DNA of 64,000 nucleotides from DATJMJ01 sp035503915 (lineage in GTDB: Bacteria; Actinomycetota; Acidimicrobiia; Acidimicrobiales; Palsa-688): NCBI GenBank assembly GCA_035503915.1, contig DATJSU010000037.1:124001-188000 (forward strand), given 5' to 3'. This document shows positions 9,116 through 18,107 of the stretch, in pieces. Under the pieces are notes generated by a model. That model did not search any database. It saw only the letters and a program-made list of their open reading frames with translations, and was not told where the DNA came from. The position numbers and the translations under genes were made by a program. How positions within the stretch are numbered: position 1 is the first letter of the stretch; each line of letters starts with the position of its first letter.

Positions 9116-9137
9116 TGCATGGGGCCCAACCCGTGCA
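9116..9137 (+). promoter_or_regulatory. Hairpin between atpB and atpE
   Basis: TGCATGGG (9116-9123) and CCCGTGCA (9130-9137) pair over 8 bp with one T-G wobble around a six-base loop, in the widest internal gap of the operon. No T run follows it, so I do not read it as a terminator. A processing or stability element that helps set the higher atpE expression needed for the c ring is plausible but unproven. Confidence 0.35.
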
Positions 9138-9158
9138 GCTGCAGGACCCAAGAACCAC

Positions 9159-9188
9159 GTAGAAAAGAAAAGAAAGCGAGAAAACTAA
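9159..9188 (+). promoter_or_regulatory. A-rich purine leader of atpE
   Basis: The 30 bases before the atpE ATG are almost all A and G, with AGAAAAGAAAAGAAAG in the middle, in a genome where such A-rich runs are rare. There is no clean Shine-Dalgarno. An unstructured purine-rich leader could act as a translational enhancer for the c subunit, which is needed in many copies per complex. The role is inferred from position and composition only. Confidence 0.4.
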
Positions 9189-9449
9189 ATGGCTGCAACC
9201 ATGGAGAAGGCCGTCGAGCTTGCCGGCGCCTTCGCAGGTGGCGGGTTGGCCCTCGGAGGCGGCGCCATCGGCGCAGCGGTTGGTGACGGTTTAGCCGGTA
9301 GCCAAACAATCGCGGGGATCGCCCGCCAGCCCGAGGTCCAGGGCCGCCTCTACTCGACGATGTTCCTCATCGTCGGCTTGGTCGAGGCAATGTACTTCAT
9401 CAACCTTGCCTTCACGGCACTGTTCGTTTTCGTCTTGGCGACCGGTTAG
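9189..9449 (+). CDS. atpE: ATP synthase F0 subunit c
   Basis: Proteolipid of the rotating c ring. The 86-residue hairpin has helix 1 rich in glycine (GGGLALGGGAIGAA), the polar loop IARQPEVQGR, and helix 2 with VGLVEAMYFINLAF, whose Glu66 is the proton-carrying carboxylate. Asp33 in the GDG motif of helix 1 matches the mycobacterial arrangement rather than the Gln of sodium-dependent c subunits, so a proton-driven ring is expected. It is preceded by the A-rich leader. Confidence 0.96.
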   Translation: MAATMEKAVELAGAFAGGGLALGGGAIGAAVGDGLAGSQTIAGIARQPEVQGRLYSTMFLIVGLVEAMYFINLAFTALFVFVLATG

Positions 9450-9468
9450 TAAGGACGGGCCTGCGCAG

Positions 9469-10044
9469 GTGCTGATCGCAAGTTCCAACTTCCTAGTCCC
9501 GAACGCGACTTTTATCGTCGAGCTCGCGATCTTCTTGTTGGTGCTCTGGATCTTGGCGCGCTATGTGCTACCTCCGCTCAACCGGGTGATGGGAGCACGC
9601 CAGCAGGCGATCGAGCGGGCCATCGAAGAAGCCGATGACGCCAAAAAGCGCGCTCTCGAGGTCGAGGAACAGCAGCGCAAAGCACTCGAGGAGGCGCGCC
9701 AAGAGGCTCGCGCTATGAGGGACGAGGCGGCCAAACTTGGCGACCAATTGCGACAAGAGCTCCAAAAAAGAGGCGAGGACGAGTACCAGCGCCTCGTCAC
9801 CCTGGCATCGGCGGACATCGAAGCGTCTGCCCGCAAGGCGGCCGAACAGCTGCGCACAGAGGTGGCGGAGCTGGTGATGACTGTCGTCGAGAGGGTGCTT
9901 GGGGCTGGTCTCACGCTCGCTGACCAGCAAAGGCTTATCGACCAGGCGATTGCTGAAGTGGAGTCCCAAGCAGCTTCCGGGAGCGTCGGTGCCCTGGGCG
10001 CTCTTTCAGGCCCTGCAACTGGCGGCACTCCCGTAGGGAGCTAG
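9469..10044 (+). CDS. atpF: ATP synthase F0 subunit b
   Basis: Peripheral stalk subunit: one N-terminal membrane helix (VELAIFLLVLWILARYVL), then a long charged coiled coil that reaches F1. I start it at GTG 9469, which has AAGGA at 9451-9455 upstream and places the membrane helix about 12 residues in. The longer frame back to 9406 would overlap atpE with non-homologous sequence. The length from GTG is 191 residues. It is followed immediately by atpH at 10045. Confidence 0.92.
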   Translation: MLIASSNFLVPNATFIVELAIFLLVLWILARYVLPPLNRVMGARQQAIERAIEEADDAKKRALEVEEQQRKALEEARQEARAMRDEAAKLGDQLRQELQKRGEDEYQRLVTLASADIEASARKAAEQLRTEVAELVMTVVERVLGAGLTLADQQRLIDQAIAEVESQAASGSVGALGALSGPATGGTPVGS

Positions 10045-10962
10045 ATGCACGAACGGGTGCGCGGGTACACAGACGCTGTCTTGGAGACGGCGGGCAGCCA
10101 CGTCGCGGACCTTGCCGGCGAGCTCGAGAGCTTCCTGGGGCTGCTGGCTAGCTCGGGGGACTTGAGCGCCGTGCTTGCCAACCCGACCATCCCTGTCGCC
10201 GTGAGGCGGACGATCGTGCACGAGGTTTTGCAGGGCCGGCTGTCGCAGGTGAGCGTGCAGCTCCTGTCATTTGCCGTACAGAGGGGGGCCTCGGCCGACT
10301 ACATCGCGGACACGGCCGGGATCGCGGCTGCGGCGGTTGCCAGGCGAGACGGCAAGGTCCTCTTGGAGGGCCCCGTCGGGCGCACCGCCGCCGGCGAACG
10401 GCTCGAGGGGTACGCCACGGCGGTGCTCGCGCCCCTGAAGGAGCGCCAGCTCGGCCGTACCGAAGACGACCTTTTCCGCTTCATGCGCATTGTCGAGGGC
10501 GACAACGACCTGCGCACAGCGCTCACGACGATGCACTTGCCGCTAAGCGCCCGGGAGGGGACGGTCCACGACCTCCTCGCCCCCCGGGCCAGCCAGGAAG
10601 CCACCCGCATGGCCACATACGCGGCGCGCACGGGCCGGCCCCGCGATTACCTGCTCCTCCTGGACGGCCTGGTGACGCGGGTGTCCGAGGAGGCCAACCG
10701 CCGCGTGGCCGATGTGCGCACGGCGGCCCCTATGGACGACGCCGAGAGCGCGCGCCTGGCCACGGCCCTCGCGCGGATCGCCGGTTTCCCTGTAGAAGTG
10801 CGCCTCACGCCGCAGCCGGACCTTCTCGGGGGTTTCGTCGCTACGATTGGGGATCTCCTCGTAGATGCAAGCCTGCGCCACCGCCTAGAGCGCACGAGAG
10901 ACGCTCTCCTTGCCCCACCAATCACGCAAGTTGGCGGCCTTGGTGGCCCCGCAGCCCAATGA
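10045..10962 (+). CDS. atpH: ATP synthase F1 subunit delta, long form with duplicated N-terminal domain
   Basis: Links the peripheral stalk to the top of F1. At 305 residues it is far longer than the common ~180 but close to the long actinobacterial type. The C-terminal two thirds (about 135-295) are a full OSCP/delta protein: the helical part DDLFRFMRIVEGDNDLRTAL..., then VADVRTAAPMDD and LLGGFVATIGDLLVDASL. Residues 1-95 resemble that helical domain again (LAGELESFLGLLASSGDLSA, VQLLSFAVQRG), so the N-terminal domain appears duplicated. It is separate from b, unlike the mycobacterial b-delta fusion. Confidence 0.9.
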   Translation: MHERVRGYTDAVLETAGSHVADLAGELESFLGLLASSGDLSAVLANPTIPVAVRRTIVHEVLQGRLSQVSVQLLSFAVQRGASADYIADTAGIAAAAVARRDGKVLLEGPVGRTAAGERLEGYATAVLAPLKERQLGRTEDDLFRFMRIVEGDNDLRTALTTMHLPLSAREGTVHDLLAPRASQEATRMATYAARTGRPRDYLLLLDGLVTRVSEEANRRVADVRTAAPMDDAESARLATALARIAGFPVEVRLTPQPDLLGGFVATIGDLLVDASLRHRLERTRDALLAPPITQVGGLGGPAAQ

Positions 10963-10983
10963 AACACCGAAAGGACCCAGCAG

Positions 10984-12615
<1,632 letters not shown>

Positions 12616-13533
12616 GTGCCTGCCGGCCAAGAACGGATCCTGCGGCGCCGGATCCGCAGCGTTGAGTCGACCCAGAAGATCACGCGGGCGATGGAGCTCA
12701 TCGCTGCCTCACGTATCGTGCGCGCACAGCAGGCTATAGAAGCCGCGAGGCCCTATTCGCAATGGATGCAGGAGGTCACCTCGGAGCTCGCAGCGACGCC
12801 CGAGTCGCACGACCACTGGGTCTTTACCGGGCAGGGCAACCGCGCGCTGGTGCTCGTCATTGGCGCAGACCGTGGGCTCGCAGGCGCGTTCAACGTCTCG
12901 GTACTGCGGAGCGCTGACGAAACTGTCAGGCACTTGTCCGAGCAAGGGCTGCGGCCTGAAGTAATCGCGATCGGACGGAAGGCGGTTAGCTACTTCAACT
13001 TCCGCCAGCGTGCCCTTGCCGGTAGCTTCCAAGGTTTTTCGGACAAGCCTAAGTTCGAAGACGCGCAACGCGCCGTGAGGGACCTGAGCGAGATGGTCGC
13101 GGCGGAGGGCATCGGCCAGATCACCTTGGTGTCGACGCGTTTTCGCAGCATCGGCAGCCAGCGCGTGGAGGTTCGCCGCTTGGTACCGCTCGAGCGGCCG
13201 GAGGGACAGCGGACGACTGTTTTCGAGTTCGAGCCTGACCCCGCCGACATCTTGGACCGCTTGCTGCCACGCTGGCTCGAAGCAGAGCTGTACACGGCGC
13301 TGCTCGAGTCAGCCGCTTCTTTTCATGTTGCTCAACAAAGAGCGATGAAATCCGCCACGGACAATGCCGATGACCTTATAAAAACGCTGCGGAGATCGAT
13401 GAACCGTGCCCGCCAGGACTCGATCACGACTGAGATAATGGAGATCGTCGGTGGCGCCGAAGCTCTCCGTCAGGGCGAGACGTCCGAGGGCGCCGGGCAT
13501 GCAGATGTTTACGTTTTCCCAGAAGCGAGCTGA
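12616..13533 (+). CDS. atpG: ATP synthase F1 subunit gamma
   Basis: Central rotor shaft inside the alpha3-beta3 barrel. The 305-residue protein has the N-terminal coiled-coil helix RIRSVESTQKITRAMELIAASR and the C-terminal helix with MKSATDNADDLI and NRARQDSITTEIMEIVGGAEAL, both diagnostic. The GTG start directly abuts the atpA stop codon (12613-12615), so translation is probably coupled. Confidence 0.97.
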   Translation: MPAGQERILRRRIRSVESTQKITRAMELIAASRIVRAQQAIEAARPYSQWMQEVTSELAATPESHDHWVFTGQGNRALVLVIGADRGLAGAFNVSVLRSADETVRHLSEQGLRPEVIAIGRKAVSYFNFRQRALAGSFQGFSDKPKFEDAQRAVRDLSEMVAAEGIGQITLVSTRFRSIGSQRVEVRRLVPLERPEGQRTTVFEFEPDPADILDRLLPRWLEAELYTALLESAASFHVAQQRAMKSATDNADDLIKTLRRSMNRARQDSITTEIMEIVGGAEALRQGETSEGAGHADVYVFPEAS

Positions 13534-13543
13534 CTGGAGCTAA

Positions 13544-15004
13544 GTGAGCACCACCACAACATCCAATACTTCGACCTTTTCGGGTGACAACAAAAAGAGT
13601 GACGGGCGCGTCGTGGCAATTGCCGGCCCCGTAGTAGACGTAGAGTTCCCACCCGAAGCGCTCCCCGATATCAACAGTTCCGTCGAGATGGAGGTCGAGC
13701 TCGAGGGCACCCGGACCAAGGTCATGGCCGAAGTGGCTCTCCAGATCGGCGAGGGCAGAGCGCGCTGCATCTGCTTGCGCCCGACCGACGGCCTCCGCCG
13801 GGGGGCCCCGGTGCGCAACCTCGGCCACGGCATCACCGTCCCTGTCGGGGAGGCGGTTTTGGGCCATGTCTTCAACGTCGTGGGCGACGTCCTTGACTCC
13901 GACCCGCTCGGCGAGATTGACGACCGGTGGGAGATCCACCGCCCGCCGCCGGATTTCGACGCTCTCGAGCCAAAGTCCGAGATGTTCGAAACCGGGATCA
14001 AGGTCATCGACCTGCTCGAGCCGTACGTCCAAGGTGGCAAGATAGGCCTTTTCGGGGGCGCCGGGGTGGGCAAGACGGTCCTCATCTTGGAGATGATCCA
14101 CCGCGTCGCCGAGCAGCACGGTGGGGTATCGGTGTTCGGCGGCGTCGGCGAGCGGACTCGTGAGGGTAACGACCTCTGGCTGGAAATGAAGGAGTCCGGC
14201 GTCATCAAACGAGCAGCGCTTGTTTACGGCCAGATGGACGAGCCGCCGGGCGTACGCCTCCGTGTGGGCCTTTCGGCGCTCACGATGGCAGAGTACTTCC
14301 GGGACGTGCGTAACCAAGACGTGCTTTTGTTCATCGACAACATCTTTCGCTTTGTGCAAGCGGGCTCAGAGGTCTCCACCCTGCTTGGGCGGATGCCTTC
14401 TGCAGTGGGCTACCAGCCCACGCTGGCGGACGAGATGGGCGAGCTCCAAGAGCGCATCACTTCGACAAAAGGGCACTCGATCACGTCCGTCCAAGCCGTC
14501 TACGTCCCCGCTGACGACTACACGGACCCCGCGCCCTTCACCACGTTCACCCATCTCGACGCCACTACCGAGCTCTCTCGTGACATAGCGGCCATCGGCA
14601 TTTACCCCGCAGTTGACCCGCTCTCGTCGACATCCAACATCCTTTCTCCCGACGTGGTTGGCGACCGCCATTACCTCGTGGCTCGCAGGGTGCAGCAGGT
14701 TTTGCAGCGCAACCGCGAGCTCCAGGACATTATTGCCATCCTCGGCATGGACGAGCTTTCCGAAGAAGACCGCACGACTGTACTGCGTGCCAGGAAAATT
14801 CAGCGGTTCTTGTCCCAGCCCATGTTCGTGGCGGAAGTGTTCACTGGGATAAAGGGTGTTTACACCGCAGTTTCGGAGACCATCGAATCTTTTGAGGCTC
14901 TCGTGAACGGAGACCTCGACCATTTGCCGGAACAGGCGTTCTTGAACGTCGGCGGCGCCGAGAGCGCTCTCGCTAAGGCCCACGAGCTCGAAAAGGGAGC
15001 GTGA
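13544..15004 (+). CDS. atpD: ATP synthase F1 subunit beta
   Basis: Catalytic nucleotide-binding subunit. The 486-residue protein has Walker A GGAGVGKTV (about 170-178), the catalytic Glu in GERTREGND, Walker B LLFIDNIFRF and the DELSEEDR segment near the DELSEED loop that contacts gamma. The GTG start at 13544 gives a Ser/Thr-rich N-terminus. It is followed after seven bases by atpC. Confidence 0.98.
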   Translation: MSTTTTSNTSTFSGDNKKSDGRVVAIAGPVVDVEFPPEALPDINSSVEMEVELEGTRTKVMAEVALQIGEGRARCICLRPTDGLRRGAPVRNLGHGITVPVGEAVLGHVFNVVGDVLDSDPLGEIDDRWEIHRPPPDFDALEPKSEMFETGIKVIDLLEPYVQGGKIGLFGGAGVGKTVLILEMIHRVAEQHGGVSVFGGVGERTREGNDLWLEMKESGVIKRAALVYGQMDEPPGVRLRVGLSALTMAEYFRDVRNQDVLLFIDNIFRFVQAGSEVSTLLGRMPSAVGYQPTLADEMGELQERITSTKGHSITSVQAVYVPADDYTDPAPFTTFTHLDATTELSRDIAAIGIYPAVDPLSSTSNILSPDVVGDRHYLVARRVQQVLQRNRELQDIIAILGMDELSEEDRTTVLRARKIQRFLSQPMFVAEVFTGIKGVYTAVSETIESFEALVNGDLDHLPEQAFLNVGGAESALAKAHELEKGA

Positions 15005-15011
15005 GGCCAAA

Positions 15012-15281
15012 TTGGCCACGACGCAGGTAGAGCTGGTCACCCCGGCCGGGGTGCTGTTCTCTGGGCAAGCAGAGATGGTCGTGTGCCGCACAGCGGGCGG
15101 CGATATTGCGTTCCTGGCCAACCACATGCCCTATGTTGGGGCCATCGAGGCGCACCCCTTGAGGATCGTGCACCCCGAGAGCGGCCCCGAGGAGCTGCGC
15201 TACGACGTGCAGGGTGGTTTTGTCGAAGTCAACGAAAACCGCGTCGTGCTGCTCTGCGACGTAGCCGAGCCCTCGGGGTAG
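15012..15281 (+). CDS. atpC: ATP synthase F1 subunit epsilon, beta-sandwich domain only
   Basis: Rotor subunit bound to gamma and the c ring. The 89-residue protein begins at TTG 15012 and covers only the N-terminal beta-sandwich (VELVTPAGVLFSGQAEMVVC...GDIAFLANHMPY...GGFVEVNENRVVLLCDVAE). The usual C-terminal two-helix domain, which can act as a brake on ATP hydrolysis, is absent. The stop at 15279-15281 is followed within 26 bases by the next gene, so there is no room for a frameshifted remainder. Short epsilons of this kind are known, for example in Chlorobium. Confidence 0.9.
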   Translation: MATTQVELVTPAGVLFSGQAEMVVCRTAGGDIAFLANHMPYVGAIEAHPLRIVHPESGPEELRYDVQGGFVEVNENRVVLLCDVAEPSG

Positions 15282-15306
15282 GCGTCGCCGGCCCCGCTCG
15301 AACCTG

Positions 15307-16284
15307 ATGGCTAACCGGAGGTCCCGCCTTGGGGCAGCGCTCTTGCTCGACCCGCCCGTTTCTGACGAAGTCGACGGCCTCCGGCGGGCACTTGGGGACG
15401 CTGCGCTCGGTGCCGTGGCCCCGCACTTGACCTTGGTGCCGCCTGTCAACGTTCGCGGAGACCGCCTCGACGAGGCACTCGAGGTCGTCCGAAAAGCCGC
15501 CGGCGCGCAGCGGGCGCCCTTGCAGCTGGTGCTCGGGCCGGTAGCGACCTTTGCCCCCGCGAGCCCAGTCACCTACCTTGCCGCCGGCCAATCGGCCCCT
15601 GAAGCTCTCGAGCGGCTCGCGCGCCTGAGAGGTGCCCTACTTGCTGGCCCGCTCGAGCGGCCGGGTCGCTGGCCTTGGGTGCCGCATGTGACCATTTGCG
15701 ACTCGGCGGCTCCCCAAGCCCTGCTCGTGGCGCCCTCGTTGCTTGGCTCTTACACGGTCGAAGCCAACTTCGACCGTGTGGTGTTGCTCGAGGAATCCGA
15801 GGCGCGGTGGTGGGAGCTCGCGGACGCCACTTTCGCAGCGCCGGCAACAATCGGCCGCGGCGGGCTGGAGCTCGAGCTCACAGAGGGCCGCGTGCCCGGG
15901 CCTGACGCCCTCGCGGTGCTCGCAGGCGAGGACGTGAACTGGCCGGACAGTGGATGGCCTGGCTGGCAGGGCCCACCCCGAGCACGGGCATCGTACGAGC
16001 GGCGCCGACAGATCGTTCTGACCGCTCGCCGGGAGGGGCGGGCCGTCGGCGTAGGGTTTGCAGCCTGTGACCTGGCCCCCGGCTCGCCGGTGCACGTTGG
16101 CGTTTTTGTCCCCAGCGCTGCCCGGCGCCAAGGCGTCGGACGTGCCTTGCTCCAGGCCCTAGAAGCGGCCGCGCGCGACGCGGGATGGCAGTTCGGGCAG
16201 AGCGCGTGGGGCCACGGCCCCCCGGGGTTCTTTCAGAAAAACAGCGCTTGGGTGTGCCAGTTCGCTCCCAGCAGCGGGGGCTGA
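15307..16284 (+). CDS. Fusion of 2H phosphoesterase (LigT-like) and GNAT acetyltransferase
   Basis: A 325-residue protein with two recognisable halves. The N-terminal half (1-190) has the paired HxT signatures of 2H phosphoesterases: His40-Thr42 in PHLTLVPP and His127-Thr129 in PHVTICDS. Members open cyclic phosphates or ligate/cleave RNA 2'-5' bonds. The C-terminal half (about 195-325) reads as a GNAT domain, with an acetyl-CoA loop RRQGVGRALLQAL near 273 and a terminal GFFQKNSAW like the family's Y/F-x-x-x-GF strand. It is 25 bases after atpC and may be read with it. The substrate is unknown; RNA or nucleotide modification is possible. Confidence 0.75.
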   Translation: MANRRSRLGAALLLDPPVSDEVDGLRRALGDAALGAVAPHLTLVPPVNVRGDRLDEALEVVRKAAGAQRAPLQLVLGPVATFAPASPVTYLAAGQSAPEALERLARLRGALLAGPLERPGRWPWVPHVTICDSAAPQALLVAPSLLGSYTVEANFDRVVLLEESEARWWELADATFAAPATIGRGGLELELTEGRVPGPDALAVLAGEDVNWPDSGWPGWQGPPRARASYERRRQIVLTARREGRAVGVGFAACDLAPGSPVHVGVFVPSAARRQGVGRALLQALEAAARDAGWQFGQSAWGHGPPGFFQKNSAWVCQFAPSSGG

Positions 16285-16346
16285 GGAGCACCAGGTGCGA
16301 GCTTGGGGCTGAAGCTCGAGATTGGGAGGGAGGGTATTGTTGTGGC

Positions 16347-17984
16347 GTGGCGACCGCCGTCACGCCCCCTCCCATCAGCGCTCAGCGCACGGGTGAGCCG
16401 ACAATTGTCGAAGACCTGCCGCGTGCGCCGTACAGGCACGCATTGGCGCGCCTTGACAGAGCGATGTCAGCAACGGCGGTGCTGCTGGGTTGTGCCGTCG
16501 TCGTCGTTGGCTTAGTTGCCCGTTTTTTGGCCCCGAACGGCCTGTGGTTGGACGAGGCGCTGTCGGTCAACATCGCCAAACTGCCGCTCACTCAGATGCC
16601 CGGGGCGCTCGTCCAGGACGGCTCCCCCCCGCTCTATTACCTGTTCCTGCATTATTGGATGCTTCTCTTCGGGCAGGGCGAGTTTGCGGTCAGGTCGATG
16701 TCGGCAGTGTTTTCTGTGCTCGCTCTCCCGCTTTTTTGGGTAGCGGGCTTGCGCGCGGGAGGGCGCCGGGCAGCCTGGGCGGCCTTGTTGCTCTGCGCGA
16801 GCTCGCCGTGGGCCATTTACTACAGCTCCTACGCCCGCATGTACTCGATGATGGCCCTCGAGGCCGTCCTGCTCTACCTGGCGCTCCTAAGGGCGCTCGA
16901 GGCGCCGACGCGGGGCCGGCTGGCCTGCATGGCGGTCCTTACCGCCGCCTGCATGTACACCCATTACTGGAACCTCTACCTGCTCGGTGTTGTAGCCGCC
17001 TGGGTGCTCTGGCGGGCTGTGTCCGAAGCTGCCAGGCAGGTCCCGGCCCCAGGTCATGCTCCTGGCGCGGCCCGCAAGATCGCGTGGGCGATGTTGGGCG
17101 GTGGGCTGCTTTTCCTCCCCTGGTCCCCGGTCTTTGTTTTCCAAGTACTACACACCGGTTCGCCCTGGAGCGCGCCGCCGAGCCCGGCCAACCTGCTTGC
17201 GGTTACGGGATATTTTGCCGGGGAGGGTGACTGGTCGCAACTGCTTGCCCTGATTTTCTTTGTGCTGGTGGGGCTCGCGTTCTTCGCGAGGCCGGGGGCA
17301 ACCGCGAGGAGCGTTGTAGTCGAGCTCAAGGTGCAACCGCGCACTAGGCTTCTTGGGCTCTTGTTGCTGGGGTCCCTCGTAGTTGCTGTGGTCGTTGGTG
17401 CGGTAACGGGCGCCGCCTTTGACGAGCGCTACATCGCCGTCGTGTTCCCAGCCTTCGTCCTTGTCTGCGCGCTTGGTTTGACGACCTTCAAGTCTCGGGT
17501 GGTCACGTCTTGCGCTCTCACGGTCGCCTGCCTCGCGGGGTTGTTTTCTGCTGACCAGTGGGGTTCCCAACCGCGCACAGAAGCCGTGGTCGTCGCAGCG
17601 GTCCTCAACGAAGAGGCACAACCAGGCGATATGGTCGTCTACTGCCCCGACCAGCTCGGGCCCGCCGTCGACCGCCTGCTCAATGTCCCCGACGTCACCG
17701 AGCTGACCTTCCCGCGCATGCTCGGGCCGCAGAGGGTGGACTGGGTGAACTACGTTTCTACGATCAAGTCGACAAACGTTCAAAAGTTCGCCTATACGAT
17801 CGTCCAGGAGCTGAACCCCGGCGCGAGGCTTTGGTTTGTTTGGCGCAACGGCTACCAAGGCCTTGGCGGGAGCTGTGGGATGCTGGCAAGTTGGCTGGGC
17901 TGGTACCTCCCCGTCTCCGAAGCCGCTGTCCAGGCCAACAGAGCTTATTACGAGTACGAGGACCTCACCGTCTACCAGAACTGA
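16347..17984 (+). CDS. Multi-pass membrane glycosyltransferase (GT39/ArnT-like)
   Basis: A roughly 545-residue integral membrane protein with about 10-12 hydrophobic helices and an extracytoplasmic C-terminal domain. The first loop has LWLDEALSVNIAKLP, the acidic D-E motif typical of the GT39/GT83 protein mannosyltransferase and ArnT clan, followed by DGSPPLYYLFLHYWM. These enzymes move sugars from polyprenyl-phosphate donors to proteins or lipids outside the membrane. I choose GTG 16347, which has a GGGAGGGAGGG run 13 bases upstream. The frame is open further back to 16185 but would overlap the fusion gene. Acceptor and donor cannot be told from sequence. Confidence 0.8.
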   Translation: MATAVTPPPISAQRTGEPTIVEDLPRAPYRHALARLDRAMSATAVLLGCAVVVVGLVARFLAPNGLWLDEALSVNIAKLPLTQMPGALVQDGSPPLYYLFLHYWMLLFGQGEFAVRSMSAVFSVLALPLFWVAGLRAGGRRAAWAALLLCASSPWAIYYSSYARMYSMMALEAVLLYLALLRALEAPTRGRLACMAVLTAACMYTHYWNLYLLGVVAAWVLWRAVSEAARQVPAPGHAPGAARKIAWAMLGGGLLFLPWSPVFVFQVLHTGSPWSAPPSPANLLAVTGYFAGEGDWSQLLALIFFVLVGLAFFARPGATARSVVVELKVQPRTRLLGLLLLGSLVVAVVVGAVTGAAFDERYIAVVFPAFVLVCALGLTTFKSRVVTSCALTVACLAGLFSADQWGSQPRTEAVVVAAVLNEEAQPGDMVVYCPDQLGPAVDRLLNVPDVTELTFPRMLGPQRVDWVNYVSTIKSTNVQKFAYTIVQELNPGARLWFVWRNGYQGLGGSCGMLASWLGWYLPVSEAAVQANRAYYEYEDLTVYQN

Positions 17985-18107
17985 CCCCCGTCTGGCCAGT
18001 GGCCGTCTCCCGGGCGCCTGGCGTGGCCGTACTGCCGCCTTGATAGAGTCCAAAATGGTCTCCGGCGCTGCTGGTGGCCCATAGCCTCTGGTCCTCTCTC
18101 TTCAGGA

